Shown: positions 9,001 through 15,905 of the stretch, one piece after another
Layout: each line of letters begins with the position of its first letter
Position numbering within the stretch: position 1 is the stretch's first letter
From: SZUA-254 sp964596065
GTDB lineage: Bacteria > Bacteroidota > Ignavibacteria > UBA10030 > SZUA-254
Length of the DNA: 26,555 nucleotides
Assembly: GCA_964596065.1 (NCBI GenBank)
Contig: CAZQSM010000029.1
Coordinates: 1 to 26,555, forward strand
Direction of reading: 5' to 3'
Notes under the pieces: model-generated
What the model was told of the DNA's origin: nothing
The model's input: only the letters and a program-made list of their open reading frames with translations
Databases searched by the model: none
Made by a program: the position numbers and the translations under genes

Positions 9001-11255
9001 TAAACCCAGAACGAAACGGGGTTGGAATTCTGATAGTAGTCGGCGTTTTGCAGATAGTACGAGTCGACGTATTGAGCGCCGGAGACGCTGATCTGGCCGT
9101 ACGCCCTCGTGTAGAATGACATTGTCTGGGACCACGCGCCGGTTCCGGCCGCCGTCGTTCCCCTTACCCTCCAAAAAAATCTCCCCGAGCGAGCCAGCGG
9201 GATGTTGCCGAGCGAGTATGTCGAACCGGCGAGGAGGGTGTCGACGATCACTCCCGACAGGAATGTCGGATCGGTGGAAACCTGGGCCTGGACCGCGGTC
9301 AATTCCACCAGTGGACTCCACGAAAGGGTGAATGACGGACCGGGTTGTATCATCGCTCCCGCGGGCGGGTCCCAGATCGAGGGCGGTGAACCGCCGCCGC
9401 CATCGCTCGTACGAAGGATCACCCCTTCGTCCCCCACCGCATAACCGTCGGCCGTTGTTTGAGAAAATGACACGCCCCTGAGCGTCGAGGTGACGGGAGA
9501 GTGGCGCGGATTCCAGGAGAACCCGGAATTCGTGGATCGATAGATCCTCCCGCCTGCCCCGACGGCCGCGCTCAGGTCCGGATTCGAAGCCACGGAGAAT
9601 ATTCCCCCGCCCGGGAGGAGCCCCGAGGCCGATCTCCACGCGTTCCCCGCGTTTGACGAACTCTGCAGGAGCGGACTCGGCTGACCATCCTGCAACGCCG
9701 TATATGAGCCTCCGACAATGACGTTCCCGCCCGCGTCGATGGTCACCCCGCGGTACATCCCCTGCGGGGGTGCGACATTGAACCAGGCGTTTCCCGAGTT
9801 CGACGTTCGGAGGATGCGCCCGTCGCCGACGACGAAACCATACTGGACGCTGGTAAAATCGACGCCGAAAAGATTTCCGGGGTACGAAAGCAGCGGGACC
9901 CACGTCGCTCCCGTGTTCAGTGTGCGGAGGACTGTCCCGCTGTCTCCCACCACCCACCCGGCGGGCAGCGTCGGGAAATCAACACTCCTCAGCGTCCTCG
10001 TCGATCCGCTTTCCAGCCTCGACCAGCTCCCCCCGGCGTCAGTCGACCGCAGGATGAGGCCGGAGTCACCCACGACCGTCCAGGATGTGCCGCCGTACGC
10101 GTTCACCCCGTGGAGATCGAGCGAGGTCCCGGACGTCAGGGTCGTCCAGTCGACGCCGGCGTCGGTCGACCTGATGATCAATCCCCGATCTCCGACGACC
10201 ATGACCGTGTCGGGGCCGCGGGCATGCACGCCGTTGTACCGGTACCCGTCAATCCGCGACTCCGACCAGCTTGCCCCCCCGTCGGTCGTAAACACCGGCC
10301 GCTTTCCAAGCATCACCATCACCCCCGGCCCTGCGGCGGTGACCCTGCAGTCGCCGACCTCCGAGCCGTGCGATCCATCGGGGAACCAGGTCGCGCCGCC
10401 ATCGCCCGTCCGGTACAGATCTCCCTGCGTCGCGGCGGCGTAACCGTGGGATGCGTCAGTGAAGTAGAGCAGCGAGATGCGGTCCACAGATAAATCGGCC
10501 ACGGTCGACCAAATCACACCTCCATCTGTGGACTTCTGGATCACACCCGCGTCCCCCGCGGCGAAGAATGTCGACTGGTCCGTTATCCAGACGTCGTACA
10601 GGTCGAGCGTATTCCTGAGCGGGATGGCATTCCACGTGGAGCCGGCATCAGTGGTGACGTACATTCTCCCGCCGGTACCTCCGACGATCCCGACATTCCC
10701 GCGGAACGCCGCCGCCTGGAATGAAACGAGGGGCTCACCGATGTCGAACGCGTTCCACGTGGCGCCAGCATCTGACGTCGTGAAGATGTGGCCCTCCGTT
10801 CCCAGCAGGATCGCGCGGTCGGGATCGGAATATTTCAGTTCGGCGAGATGATTCTGCGACGTGAACGGATGGCCGGGATGGGGCTGCCAGGTATCTCCGC
10901 CGTCGGTCGTGGTTTGATACAATCCGGAGTCGCCGACGATCGTTCCGTGCGCAGCGTCTGTAAAATGCGCGCCCCGGATCGGCCGGACGGTTCCCGTATT
11001 GATCTTTTTCCACGTCGTTCCACCGTCGGACGTCGAGAGAAGCGTTCCCCCGAACCCGGCGGCGTAGTAATGAAGTTCATCGACCTGGGAAAGCGTCAAC
11101 AGATACGGCGCCTGCCCCTCCCCGGCGATTCGCTGCCAGCCAACCTGGGAATGAGTGATGGAAACGGCGGGCCCCATCGTGGAAAGAACCGCCAGAACGA
11201 CGGTCACTCCCTTTCGCGAGGTCGTGGATCCGGCAGGATTGCTTCGGTGGTACAT
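6060..11255 (-). CDS. giant secreted Ycf48/BNR-repeat protein with SdrD-type B domains and T9SS tail
   Basis: 1731 residues. The ATG at 11255 begins a signal peptide (basic TTSRKG, then the hydrophobic run VTVVLAVLSTMGPAVSI). Residues about 40-620 hold 14 repeats with the pattern (I/L)xxTxDGGxTW plus VGDxG, as in Ycf48 and sialidase-like propellers. A fibronectin-III-like segment follows (FFWRVRGT, about 620-720), then OB-fold-like segments, then two SdrD-type B domains starting near 985 and 1080 with acidic loops DTDGDGRRDPGE and DENSNGARENGE that probably bind calcium. Near 1363 is a WRLVSLPVW module common in FCB secreted proteins. The last 85 residues (DQNYPNPFNPMTTIRYGIP to RKMMLVR) are a T9SS sorting domain. 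It probably acts at the cell surface in adhesion or matrix binding; no catalytic domain is evident. A TTG at 11333 would place 26 residues before the signal peptide and overlap the promoter. Confidence 0.85.
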   Translation of the reverse strand: MYHRSNPAGSTTSRKGVTVVLAVLSTMGPAVSITHSQVGWQRIAGEGQAPYLLTLSQVDELHYYAAGFGGTLLSTSDGGTTWKKINTGTVRPIRGAHFTDAAHGTIVGDSGLYQTTTDGGDTWQPHPGHPFTSQNHLAELKYSDPDRAILLGTEGHIFTTSDAGATWNAFDIGEPLVSFQAAAFRGNVGIVGGTGGRMYVTTDAGSTWNAIPLRNTLDLYDVWITDQSTFFAAGDAGVIQKSTDGGVIWSTVADLSVDRISLLYFTDASHGYAAATQGDLYRTGDGGATWFPDGSHGSEVGDCRVTAAGPGVMVMLGKRPVFTTDGGASWSESRIDGYRYNGVHARGPDTVMVVGDRGLIIRSTDAGVDWTTLTSGTSLDLHGVNAYGGTSWTVVGDSGLILRSTDAGGSWSRLESGSTRTLRSVDFPTLPAGWVVGDSGTVLRTLNTGATWVPLLSYPGNLFGVDFTSVQYGFVVGDGRILRTSNSGNAWFNVAPPQGMYRGVTIDAGGNVIVGGSYTALQDGQPSPLLQSSSNAGNAWRSASGLLPGGGIFSVASNPDLSAAVGAGGRIYRSTNSGFSWNPRHSPVTSTLRGVSFSQTTADGYAVGDEGVILRTSDGGGGSPPSIWDPPAGAMIQPGPSFTLSWSPLVELTAVQAQVSTDPTFLSGVIVDTLLAGSTYSLGNIPLARSGRFFWRVRGTTAAGTGAWSQTMSFYTRAYGQISVSGAQYVDSYYLQNADYYQNSNPVSFWVYQGSPVGPRDTVRMTGVCSVPADVLSTGAGITIHLSDQNASASRWGGILVDADSLLSERLSLVREGDLISIDATVRESPPRSMNSATVATALSVRVLGTNAVVPPVRSWPTDHYRGSYPGGRITFSGGEPLEGMIVQMEDLVVESILDPAAGTFSMTDRAGNSIQMTDISKWFTNRDHRDPASTYEVPRVGDHIDTIRGIVTVSDGPHNDRGYAIAPVYPGDLVVNPHSAGTITGAVYIDTDGDGRRDPGEGSTGAWPVRLSGGELLTAYPNGAGVFRFIHLDSAAYHLTAMIPNGWRVTEPSPGSYIVPIASDDSAGGRNFGVHYDGSVVTGIVFYDENSNGARENGEPGLASWPVTLAGTQYTGGSSGLPLRRDTVTDSEGFYRFNNLPWGSYSVSVPESLYWFQLLPDTVPGYPVEIGQSISSIQGRDFGLVRQVKLKLGLEVSDQRAGLSRRVAWGVVPGASAGIWRVSAASTLTDTLEGEYEIPPRGFAQFVGMLDARFSDPAYPPGTSSPLFGEGGWTDVRDFRSASQSDTFLLSFLPSYIGGGGYPMRLKWSSRLAAQSFNGQVLLRDGAGGTIDMKTSDHVIVSDPSIFSYQLIAMEPKLPESWIAQWRLVSLPVWQGTGDYRTIFPSAAQSPYAFIPGIGYEANDIMTTGKGYWLKHRRGMDPPLINPGDYRRDTIEISEGWNLVPASSRSLLTSGMTTIPPGILAGPFFGYGKGYSVVNALQPGNAYWVAASRDGSLLLTGSGTENPEASTGNPGVAPLMEGNSLEFVDAAGRSFRLYLSDDSTLGDRRYQLPPTPPAGCFDIRTATNSIVEIVPPTRKRRIPIIISGAAYPLSIRWEIRPETGTLAIFVGGYSVPVRGEGSAEITDPSAPIILSLNETESLPAMFTLDQNYPNPFNPMTTIRYGIPGTAKVSLKVFDILGRELESLVDELQGPGYRTVTFNAGAYPSGIYFYKLTAGDYSTARKMMLVR

Positions 11256-11302
11256 TGGAGTGACAGGTTGCCCTTCCCGGGAGTCGCAACGCCTGTGTCC
11301 CA

Positions 11303-11333
11303 ACAAGGTACTCCGGGAACATCCGATTGTCAA
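11303..11333 (-). promoter_or_regulatory. sigma70-type promoter for the giant secreted protein
   Basis: On the minus strand TTGACA (11328-11333), 17 bases, then TACCTTGT (11303-11310). The -35 is a perfect consensus and the -10 fits the TAnnTT form seen elsewhere in the window. The predicted start lies near 11296, giving a leader of about 40 nt before the ATG at 11255. A TTG codon at 11331-11333 lies inside the -35 box, which argues against it as a start codon. Confidence 0.65.
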
Positions 11334-11352
11334 GTTGGCCGAAATACCCGGA

Positions 11353-11387
11353 ATTTACCGTAATGAGACAATTTTTCGGTATATTCC
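11353..11387 (+). promoter_or_regulatory. promoter of arfB-type gene, probably leaderless
   Basis: TATATTCC at 11380-11387 ends just before the ATG at 11392; a weak upstream element TTTACC sits at 11354-11359. With the usual 6-7 nt from -10 box to start site, transcription would begin at the A of the ATG. Confidence 0.45.
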
Positions 11388-11391
11388 TTCG

Positions 11392-11817
11392 ATGACGAAC
11401 ACCATCATAATCAACAATTACACAGCCATCCCCTCGTCGGAGATCAGCTTCCGGTTCTCGCGGAGCGGCGGCCCCGGCGGCCAGAACGTCAACAAGCTCG
11501 AGACGAAGGTCGAGCTGCTCTTCGACGTGGCCAACTCGGCGGGCCTCACGGAGGAACAGAAGCAGCGGATCCTGACGCGGGAGAAGAACCGGATCGACTC
11601 GGAGGGGATCCTCAGCGTGACGGCGCAGGAATCGCGGAGCCAGTCCGCGAACCGCGAGGCGGCCGTTGAGAAATTCATCGCGATCCTCGCGGGCGCGCTC
11701 GCGAAGCGGAAGAAGCGGATCAGGACGCGGGCGTCGAAGGCTTCGCGGGAGAAACGGATAGAAGGGAAGAAGCGGCGCGGCAGGACGAAGCAGACGCGGG
11801 GGCGGGTGGATCTGTAA
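11392..11817 (+). CDS. arfB: ArfB/YaeJ-type peptidyl-tRNA hydrolase (ribosome rescue)
   Basis: 141 residues, the usual size of ArfB. It has the release-factor-like domain with the catalytic GGQ loop (FSRSGGPGGQNVNKLETKVE, about residues 25-44) and a long, very basic C-terminal tail (KRKKRIRTRASKASREKRIE ... KKRRGRTKQTRGR) that in ArfB enters the empty mRNA channel. It hydrolyses peptidyl-tRNA on stalled ribosomes. The start at ATG 11392 is chosen because the conserved domain (IIINNYTAIPSSEISFRFS) begins there and a -10 box lies immediately upstream; a reading from 11155 would add 79 residues that overlap the divergent gene's signal peptide and both promoters. It is a single gene, convergent with thyX. 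Confidence 0.9.
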   Translation: MTNTIIINNYTAIPSSEISFRFSRSGGPGGQNVNKLETKVELLFDVANSAGLTEEQKQRILTREKNRIDSEGILSVTAQESRSQSANREAAVEKFIAILAGALAKRKKRIRTRASKASREKRIEGKKRRGRTKQTRGRVDL

Positions 11818-11864
11818 ATGGGCTGTTCCGGAGTCCGCTCGACCGGGCCCCGAACACCAGGGGC

Positions 11865-12731
11865 TTACTTCTCCTCTGCCGATATCCTCCCGAGCTTCTC
11901 GATAAACTCCTCCGCTTCCCTCCCCTTCAGCCCCATCGGCTCGAGCGATTCCTTCGTGAAGGTTTTCCCGGCGAGATGTTCCGCGATCACCTTCATCTCG
12001 AGCCGCGAGAACCGTTCGCTCTTCAGGAGGTAATCCTCGAACGCCTCCCAGGCGATCGGGGCGACCGCTTTCGTAATTTCCGCCATCGCCTCCCCGTACA
12101 CCCTGATTTCGTACTGCGCGTGCGGATCGATCCGCAGCCTGAGAAAATGGAAGAGGTTATGGAGGTCGATCTTCCAGTACCACTCTGTATAGAGCGAGAG
12201 CGGGAGGTTGATGCGGGCGAGTTCCCGGGCGATGTCCGAGTCGAGCATCTCCTCGTATTCGCCGTAGAGTTTTTGCTGCGACGAGACCAGCAGGTCGAGC
12301 ACCTTCCCGCGCAGCGCTTCCGGGACATCCTCCTCGCGGCGGCCCTGCTTGTTCCTCAGGCTCTGGAAATGGATCGCGTGGCGTTCCGGGACGTAGAACT
12401 CGTCCTTCATCACCGAGTACCGGCCCGAATATTCGTTCACGTTGGCGGTGCGATGACGGATCCACTGGCGCGCGACGAAGATCGGAAGCTTGACGTGGAA
12501 CTTGAGCTCCACCATCTCGAACGGCGTGGTGTGGAGGTGGCGCATCAAATATCGGATGAGGCCGCGGTCCTCGTTGACCGTCTTCGTCCCCACGCCGTAC
12601 GACACCCTCGCCGCCTGCACGATCGACGCGTCGCCCCCCATGTAGTCGACGAGCCGCACGAAGCCCGCGTTGAGGCACTTGAATTCCCTGTCGAGTATTT
12701 CGTCCGCCTGCGGATTGTTGACGCGAGCCAT
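11865..12731 (-). CDS. thyX: FAD-dependent thymidylate synthase ThyX
   Basis: 288 residues. The ThyX signature RHRTANVNEYSGRYS lies at residues 92-106, preceded by the family segment HTTPFEMVELKFHVKLP with the substrate/FAD contacts. The enzyme makes dTMP from dUMP using methylene-tetrahydrofolate, FAD and NAD(P)H. The C-terminal half (WYWKIDLHNLFHFLRLRID) is the conserved second part. The start at ATG 12731 gives MARVNNPQADEIL; no clear ribosome site is seen. It is convergent with the arfB-type gene (47 bases apart) and divergent from the mutT-type gene (154 bases apart). It is presumably the organism's route to dTMP, though absence of ThyA cannot be judged from this window. Confidence 0.95.
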   Translation of the reverse strand: MARVNNPQADEILDREFKCLNAGFVRLVDYMGGDASIVQAARVSYGVGTKTVNEDRGLIRYLMRHLHTTPFEMVELKFHVKLPIFVARQWIRHRTANVNEYSGRYSVMKDEFYVPERHAIHFQSLRNKQGRREEDVPEALRGKVLDLLVSSQQKLYGEYEEMLDSDIARELARINLPLSLYTEWYWKIDLHNLFHFLRLRIDPHAQYEIRVYGEAMAEITKAVAPIAWEAFEDYLLKSERFSRLEMKVIAEHLAGKTFTKESLEPMGLKGREAEEFIEKLGRISAEEK

Positions 12732-12798
12732 CGTTTTCCGTTTGAAGTGAACCTAATGAAAGAAAATCCCCTGACTTCCACAAGGATGCGGGAGTCCT

Positions 12799-12854
12799 CC
12801 GGTCACCAGTCCCCGGCCCCAGTCCTCCGGCCATCAGTCCCCGGCCATCAATTG
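12799..12854. repeat. four tandem 14-bp units upstream of the mutT-type gene
   Basis: Units at 12799-12812, 12813-12826, 12827-12840 and 12841-12854, consensus CCGGCCATCAGTCC, each differing from the consensus at a few positions. A partial fifth copy (GGAGTCCT) lies just before. The last unit runs into the -35 region (TTGGAA, 12852-12857) of the mutT-type promoter. Confidence 0.7.
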
Positions 12855-12882
12855 GAAAGCAGGCGGTGGTTGATTATCTTTT
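12852..12882 (+). promoter_or_regulatory. promoter of the mutT-mutY-ogg cluster, probably leaderless
   Basis: TTGGAA (12852-12857), 17 bases, TATCTTTT (12875-12882). The ATG at 12886 begins 6 nt after the TATCTT hexamer, so the transcript probably starts at or next to the start codon. Confidence 0.55.
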
Positions 12883-12885
12883 TCG

Positions 12886-13305
12886 ATGATCAAGGTCGCA
12901 GTCGGAATTATTCTTCGCGACGGGAAGGGCGGCGCCCGCAGCGCCGTCCTCCTCTGCCAGCGGAAGGAAAGCGCCAAATATCCGCTCAAATGGGAATTCC
13001 CGGGCGGGAAGGTCGAGGAGGGGGAGGAGACGGCCGCCTGCCTGGCGCGCGAACTCCGCGAGGAGCTCGGGATCGTGATGGGGGCCGCCGCACTGTTCCA
13101 CACCCAGGAGGCGCTCTATCCCGACAGCGGCCACTACGAAGTCCACTATTATCTCGTCTCGGATTTCACCGGCGAGCCGGTCAACAGGGTGTTCCGGCGG
13201 CTGGAGTGGGTGGAGATGGCCGACCTCTCCACGTACGACATCCTCGACGGGAATCGCGAAGTGGTCGGCAGGCTTCAGCAACGGACGAATGGCGTCCACA
13301 CCTGA
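12886..13305 (+). CDS. MutT-type Nudix hydrolase
   Basis: 139 residues. A full Nudix box is visible: G41-x5-E47-x7-R55-E56-L-x-E59-E60-x-G62-I, within KWEFPGGKVEEGEETAA and CLARELREELGI. The KWEFPGGKVE lead-in is typical of MutT proteins that hydrolyse 8-oxo-dGTP to the monophosphate and keep oxidised guanine out of DNA. The start ATG 12886 follows directly on a -10 box with no ribosome site. Its 3' end overlaps the MutY-type gene by 17 bases (13289-13305), so the two are co-transcribed. With the adjacent adenine glycosylase and Ogg-type enzyme this makes a complete GO system. Substrate preference is inferred from the neighbours, since Nudix enzymes vary. Confidence 0.88.
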   Translation: MIKVAVGIILRDGKGGARSAVLLCQRKESAKYPLKWEFPGGKVEEGEETAACLARELREELGIVMGAAALFHTQEALYPDSGHYEVHYYLVSDFTGEPVNRVFRRLEWVEMADLSTYDILDGNREVVGRLQQRTNGVHT

Positions 13306-14203
13306 TCCGGCGACCGTCCGGAGAACAATACTCCGGTGGTACAGGAAGCACGGGAGGCCGTTCCCCTGGCGCGCGACCCGCGACCCGTACCGGATCCTCC
13401 TTTCCGAAATCATGCTCCAGCAGACGCAGGCCGGCCGCGTCGCACAACGGCTGCCGGAGTTCCTGAAGACGTATCCCGACATCGCGTCGCTCGCCCGCGC
13501 GCCGAGGGCCGGGATCCTCCGCGCGTGGGCGGGGATGGGATACAACAACAGGGCGGTGAGGCTGCACTCCGCGGTGAAGGAAGTGATGGCGTCGTACGAC
13601 GGCGAGGTCCCGCGCGACACCGATGCCCTCGAGGCGCTCCCCGGGGTCGGCCGCTACACCGCGCACGCGGTGGCCTGCTTCGCCCACGGCCGGAGGCTCC
13701 CGGTGGTGGACGTGAACGTGCGGCGCGTCCTCTCCAGGATCTTCCGGCGGATGGAAACGACCTCCGCGACCCTCGGCGAGAATGAGGCCTGGGAACTCGC
13801 CGCCGGACTTCTCCCACCCGACCCGTACGACTGGAACCAGGCGCTGATGGATTTCGGAGCGCTCGTCTGTACCGCGCGCTCGCCGAAGTGCTCCTTCTGC
13901 CCGCTGGCCGGCCCGTGCAGGTCGGGCGGCAGGTTCACCGCCGGCGCCGCTTCGCGGAGCAGGCCGAAGCCCGAACCGTCGCACCGCGGCGTCCCCCGCA
14001 GGATCTGGCGCGGCGAACTCGTCAGCGCGCTCCGGAAATCCGGAACGCCGGTCGCCGCGGCCGACCTGCTCCGCATCGTGAGGCCCTCGGGCAGGGCGCC
14101 GTCGGCGAGATGGCTCGACAACCTGATCGCCCGGCTCGAGCGGGACGGCGTCGTGTCGGTGCATCGGGCGGGGCGCCGGACCAGCGTCGGCCTGGCGTCG
14201 TGA
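13289..14203 (+). CDS. mutY: MutY-type A/G-specific adenine glycosylase, short form
   Basis: 304 residues. HhH-GPD glycosylase with E40 (SEIMLQQTQAGR), hairpin LPGVGRYTAHAV (117-128), catalytic D141 (VVDVNVRRVLSR) and a [4Fe-4S] loop C194-x6-C201-x2-C204-x5-C210. In MutY these residues remove adenine opposite 8-oxoguanine. Two oddities: the position of the intercalating Tyr82 of E. coli MutY is Asn here (GYNNRA, N86), and the usual C-terminal Nudix-like 8-oxoG-sensing domain is replaced by about 80 residues. These run from a basic linker to what looks like a small winged-helix module (GELVSALRKSGTPVAAADLL; LIARLERDGVVSVHRAGRRT). It overlaps mutT by 17 bases and its TGA overlaps the GTG of the next gene. 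Adenine specificity is likely but rests on family resemblance and context. Confidence 0.82.
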   Translation: MASTPDPATVRRTILRWYRKHGRPFPWRATRDPYRILLSEIMLQQTQAGRVAQRLPEFLKTYPDIASLARAPRAGILRAWAGMGYNNRAVRLHSAVKEVMASYDGEVPRDTDALEALPGVGRYTAHAVACFAHGRRLPVVDVNVRRVLSRIFRRMETTSATLGENEAWELAAGLLPPDPYDWNQALMDFGALVCTARSPKCSFCPLAGPCRSGGRFTAGAASRSRPKPEPSHRGVPRRIWRGELVSALRKSGTPVAAADLLRIVRPSGRAPSARWLDNLIARLERDGVVSVHRAGRRTSVGLAS

Positions 14204-14683
14204 GCGCGCCGCGGCGGCTGACCCTGTCGCGCCGGACGGAGCTCGTCGCCCTCCACGCCCTCCGCGCGGAAGCGATCCGGGCGAGGCTCGCCGATTTTGC
14301 CGCCGTGCCCCCGCGGGAATGGTTCTACGAACTCCTCTACTGCCTGCTCACGCCCCAATCGAGCGCGGTGAACGCCGGAATGGCGGTGGACATCCTGCGG
14401 GACCGGAAGTTTTTCGAGGTCCCGTTCGACCCGGCCCCCGTGCTCTCGGACAGGGACCACTACATCAGGTTCCACAACACGAAGGCCGCGAGGCTGCTCG
14501 CCNNNNNNNNNNNNNNNNNNNNNNNNNNNNNNNNNNNNNNNNNNNNNNNNNNNNNNNNNNNNNNNNNNNNNNNNNNNNNNNNNNNNNNNNNNNNNNNNNN
14601 NNTTCGCCGACGAACTCCGGATACCGATGGACGAGCTCGACCTCCTCTTCTGGAGCGCGGAAACCGGACAGATCCTGAAATAA
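14200..14683 (+). CDS. Ogg-type 8-oxoguanine DNA glycosylase/lyase, interrupted by assembly gap
   Basis: The N-terminal 101 residues (14200-14502) contain REWFYELLYCLLTPQSSAVN and DHYIRFHNTKAARLL, typical of the small archaeal/bacterial N-glycosylase/DNA lyase (Ogg2-like). After the N run, MDELDLLFWSAETGQILK is the expected C-terminus, ending at TAA 14681-14683. It excises 8-oxoguanine opposite C. The helix-hairpin-helix and catalytic Lys/Asp lie in the gap. The two halves are out of frame across exactly 100 N; the family's length of about 210 residues implies roughly 240 missing bases (a multiple of 3). The GTG start at 14200 overlaps the mutY TGA (GTGA), indicating coupling. Confidence 0.8.
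14503..14602. other. assembly gap (100 N)
   Basis: Exactly 100 N inside the Ogg-type gene. The flanking coding frames do not agree across 100 bases, so this is a placeholder of unknown true length. Confidence 0.99.
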
Positions 14684-14686
14684 CCG

Positions 14687-14694
14687 TATATTGA
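14687..14694 (+). promoter_or_regulatory. -10 box of the saccharopine-dehydrogenase-like gene, probably leaderless
   Basis: TATATTGA begins 12 nt before the ATG at 14699, the same distance as in front of the arfB-type gene. No convincing -35 is seen; the region upstream is coding sequence. It may give this gene its own transcript within the cluster. Confidence 0.4.
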
Positions 14695-14698
14695 CGAC

Positions 14699-15847
14699 AT
14701 GAAAACACTAGTGATCGGGGCCGGAATGATGGGGAGCGCGGCCGCGCACGACCTGGCGAACTCCCCCGGGGTGGAGCTGGTCATCGTCGCCGACCGGGAC
14801 GGCGACCGCGCGAAGAAGGTCGCCGCGGCGATCGGCCCGAAGGCCCGGGCGGCGACCCTCGACACGGGCGTCCACGCGGACGTCGTCGCGCTGATGCGGC
14901 TGGTTGACGGGGCGATCGGGGCCACCTCCTACTCGCACAACCTCGCGCTCACGAAGGCCGCCATCGAGGCGCGCATCCGTTTCTGCGACCTCGGCGGAAA
15001 CATGGACGTGGTCTATGCGCAGATGGGGCTCGACGCGCAGGCGAAAGAGGCGGGGACGCTCATCCTGCCCAACTGCGGGCTCGCGCCCGGGATGGCGTGC
15101 GTCATCGCCGCGGGCGCGGCCGCGACATTTTCATCCGTCGGGGAGATCCACATCAGGGTCGGCGGGCTTCCGCAGCATCCCGTCCCGCCGCTCAACTACC
15201 AGCTCGTCTTTTCCCCCGAGGGCCTCATCAACGAATACATCGAACCGGCGGAGGCCATTCGCGGCGGCCGCGAAGTGCGGCTCGACCCGATGGCCGACCT
15301 CGAATCGCTCTCGTTTCCGGCGCCGTTCGCCCACCTCGAGGCCTTCAACACCTCGGGCGGAACATCCACGCTGACGCGGATGTTCAGGGGGAGGGTCGCG
15401 GAACTCGACTACAAGACCATCCGCTACCCGGGGCATTGCGAAAAGTTCAGGATGCTGCTCGACCTCGGGTTCGCGGGGTCCGAGCCGGTGATCGCCGGCA
15501 ACACGACGAGGACGGTCAGGGAATTTTTCGAAGACCTGCTCCGGAAGAAGCTCGCGGCCAACGGACCCGACGTGGTCCTGACCCGCGTCAGCGTGACCGG
15601 AACCCTGGAGGGAAAACGGCGTACACTTGCGTATGAAATGACAGATTACTATGATAACGAACGGAACATGACGGCGATGATGCGGACGACCTCGTTCCCC
15701 ACGTCGCTCATCCTCCAGATGGCCGTCGACGGCCGCATCCCGGCGCGCGGCGTGATGCCCCCGGAGCAATGCGTCCCCCTCGCGCCGTTCCTCGCCGGGC
15801 TCGAAGAGAGGAACATCCGGCTGTCCAGGACGGTCGTGGACCATTGA
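14699..15847 (+). CDS. saccharopine dehydrogenase / lysine 6-dehydrogenase-like oxidoreductase
   Basis: 382 residues. The N-terminal Rossmann fold has GAGMMG (G7, G9, G12) and an acidic residue, D32 (VADRD), after the second strand, which favours NAD over NADP. Family segments follow: CDLGGN near 95-100 and LPNCGLAPGMACVIAAG near 120-140, then the substrate-binding domain with FNTSGGTSTL and YPGHCEKFRML. This pattern fits the saccharopine-dehydrogenase-like proteins that include lysine 6-dehydrogenase, a route of lysine breakdown by deamination. The exact substrate is inferred. The gene starts 15 bases after the Ogg-type stop, downstream of its own -10 box. The next gene is a small ORF with a strong ribosome site. 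Confidence 0.75.
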   Translation: MKTLVIGAGMMGSAAAHDLANSPGVELVIVADRDGDRAKKVAAAIGPKARAATLDTGVHADVVALMRLVDGAIGATSYSHNLALTKAAIEARIRFCDLGGNMDVVYAQMGLDAQAKEAGTLILPNCGLAPGMACVIAAGAAATFSSVGEIHIRVGGLPQHPVPPLNYQLVFSPEGLINEYIEPAEAIRGGREVRLDPMADLESLSFPAPFAHLEAFNTSGGTSTLTRMFRGRVAELDYKTIRYPGHCEKFRMLLDLGFAGSEPVIAGNTTRTVREFFEDLLRKKLAANGPDVVLTRVSVTGTLEGKRRTLAYEMTDYYDNERNMTAMMRTTSFPTSLILQMAVDGRIPARGVMPPEQCVPLAPFLAGLEERNIRLSRTVVDH

Positions 15848-15894
15848 TGATTGAATTCGTAACGCGCCGGGCAGCCGGGGCCCCAAACCATTGC

Positions 15895-15900
15895 AGGAGG
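15895..15900 (+). promoter_or_regulatory. strong ribosome binding site (AGGAGG)
   Basis: Perfect AGGAGG, five bases before the ATG at 15906; by far the best Shine-Dalgarno match in a region where most genes lack one. It supports the 46-residue ORF as translated. Confidence 0.6.
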
Positions 15901-15905
15901 AGCCG

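Noticed and set aside
8284..9957. 557-codon minus-strand open frame inside the giant secreted-protein gene
   Set aside because: Same strand but different frame from a gene with clear domains; its product is Arg/Gly/Pro-rich with no motif, as expected for a shadow frame in GC-rich DNA.
11155..11391. 79-residue extension of the ArfB-type protein
   Set aside because: Overlaps the divergent gene's signal peptide and two promoters; the conserved domain begins at 11392.
11847..11864. GCCCC / GGGGC hairpin between the arfB-type gene and thyX
   Set aside because: Only 5 bp with an 8-base loop and no T-tract on either strand; too weak to call a terminator.
12732..12798. thyX promoter (TAGGTTCA with an upstream TTG)
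   Set aside because: Spacing of about 22 bases and poor -10 match; no better than chance, so left unannotated.
12799..12854. CRISPR-like array
   Set aside because: The 14-bp units are directly adjacent with no spacers and degenerate; a simple tandem repeat.
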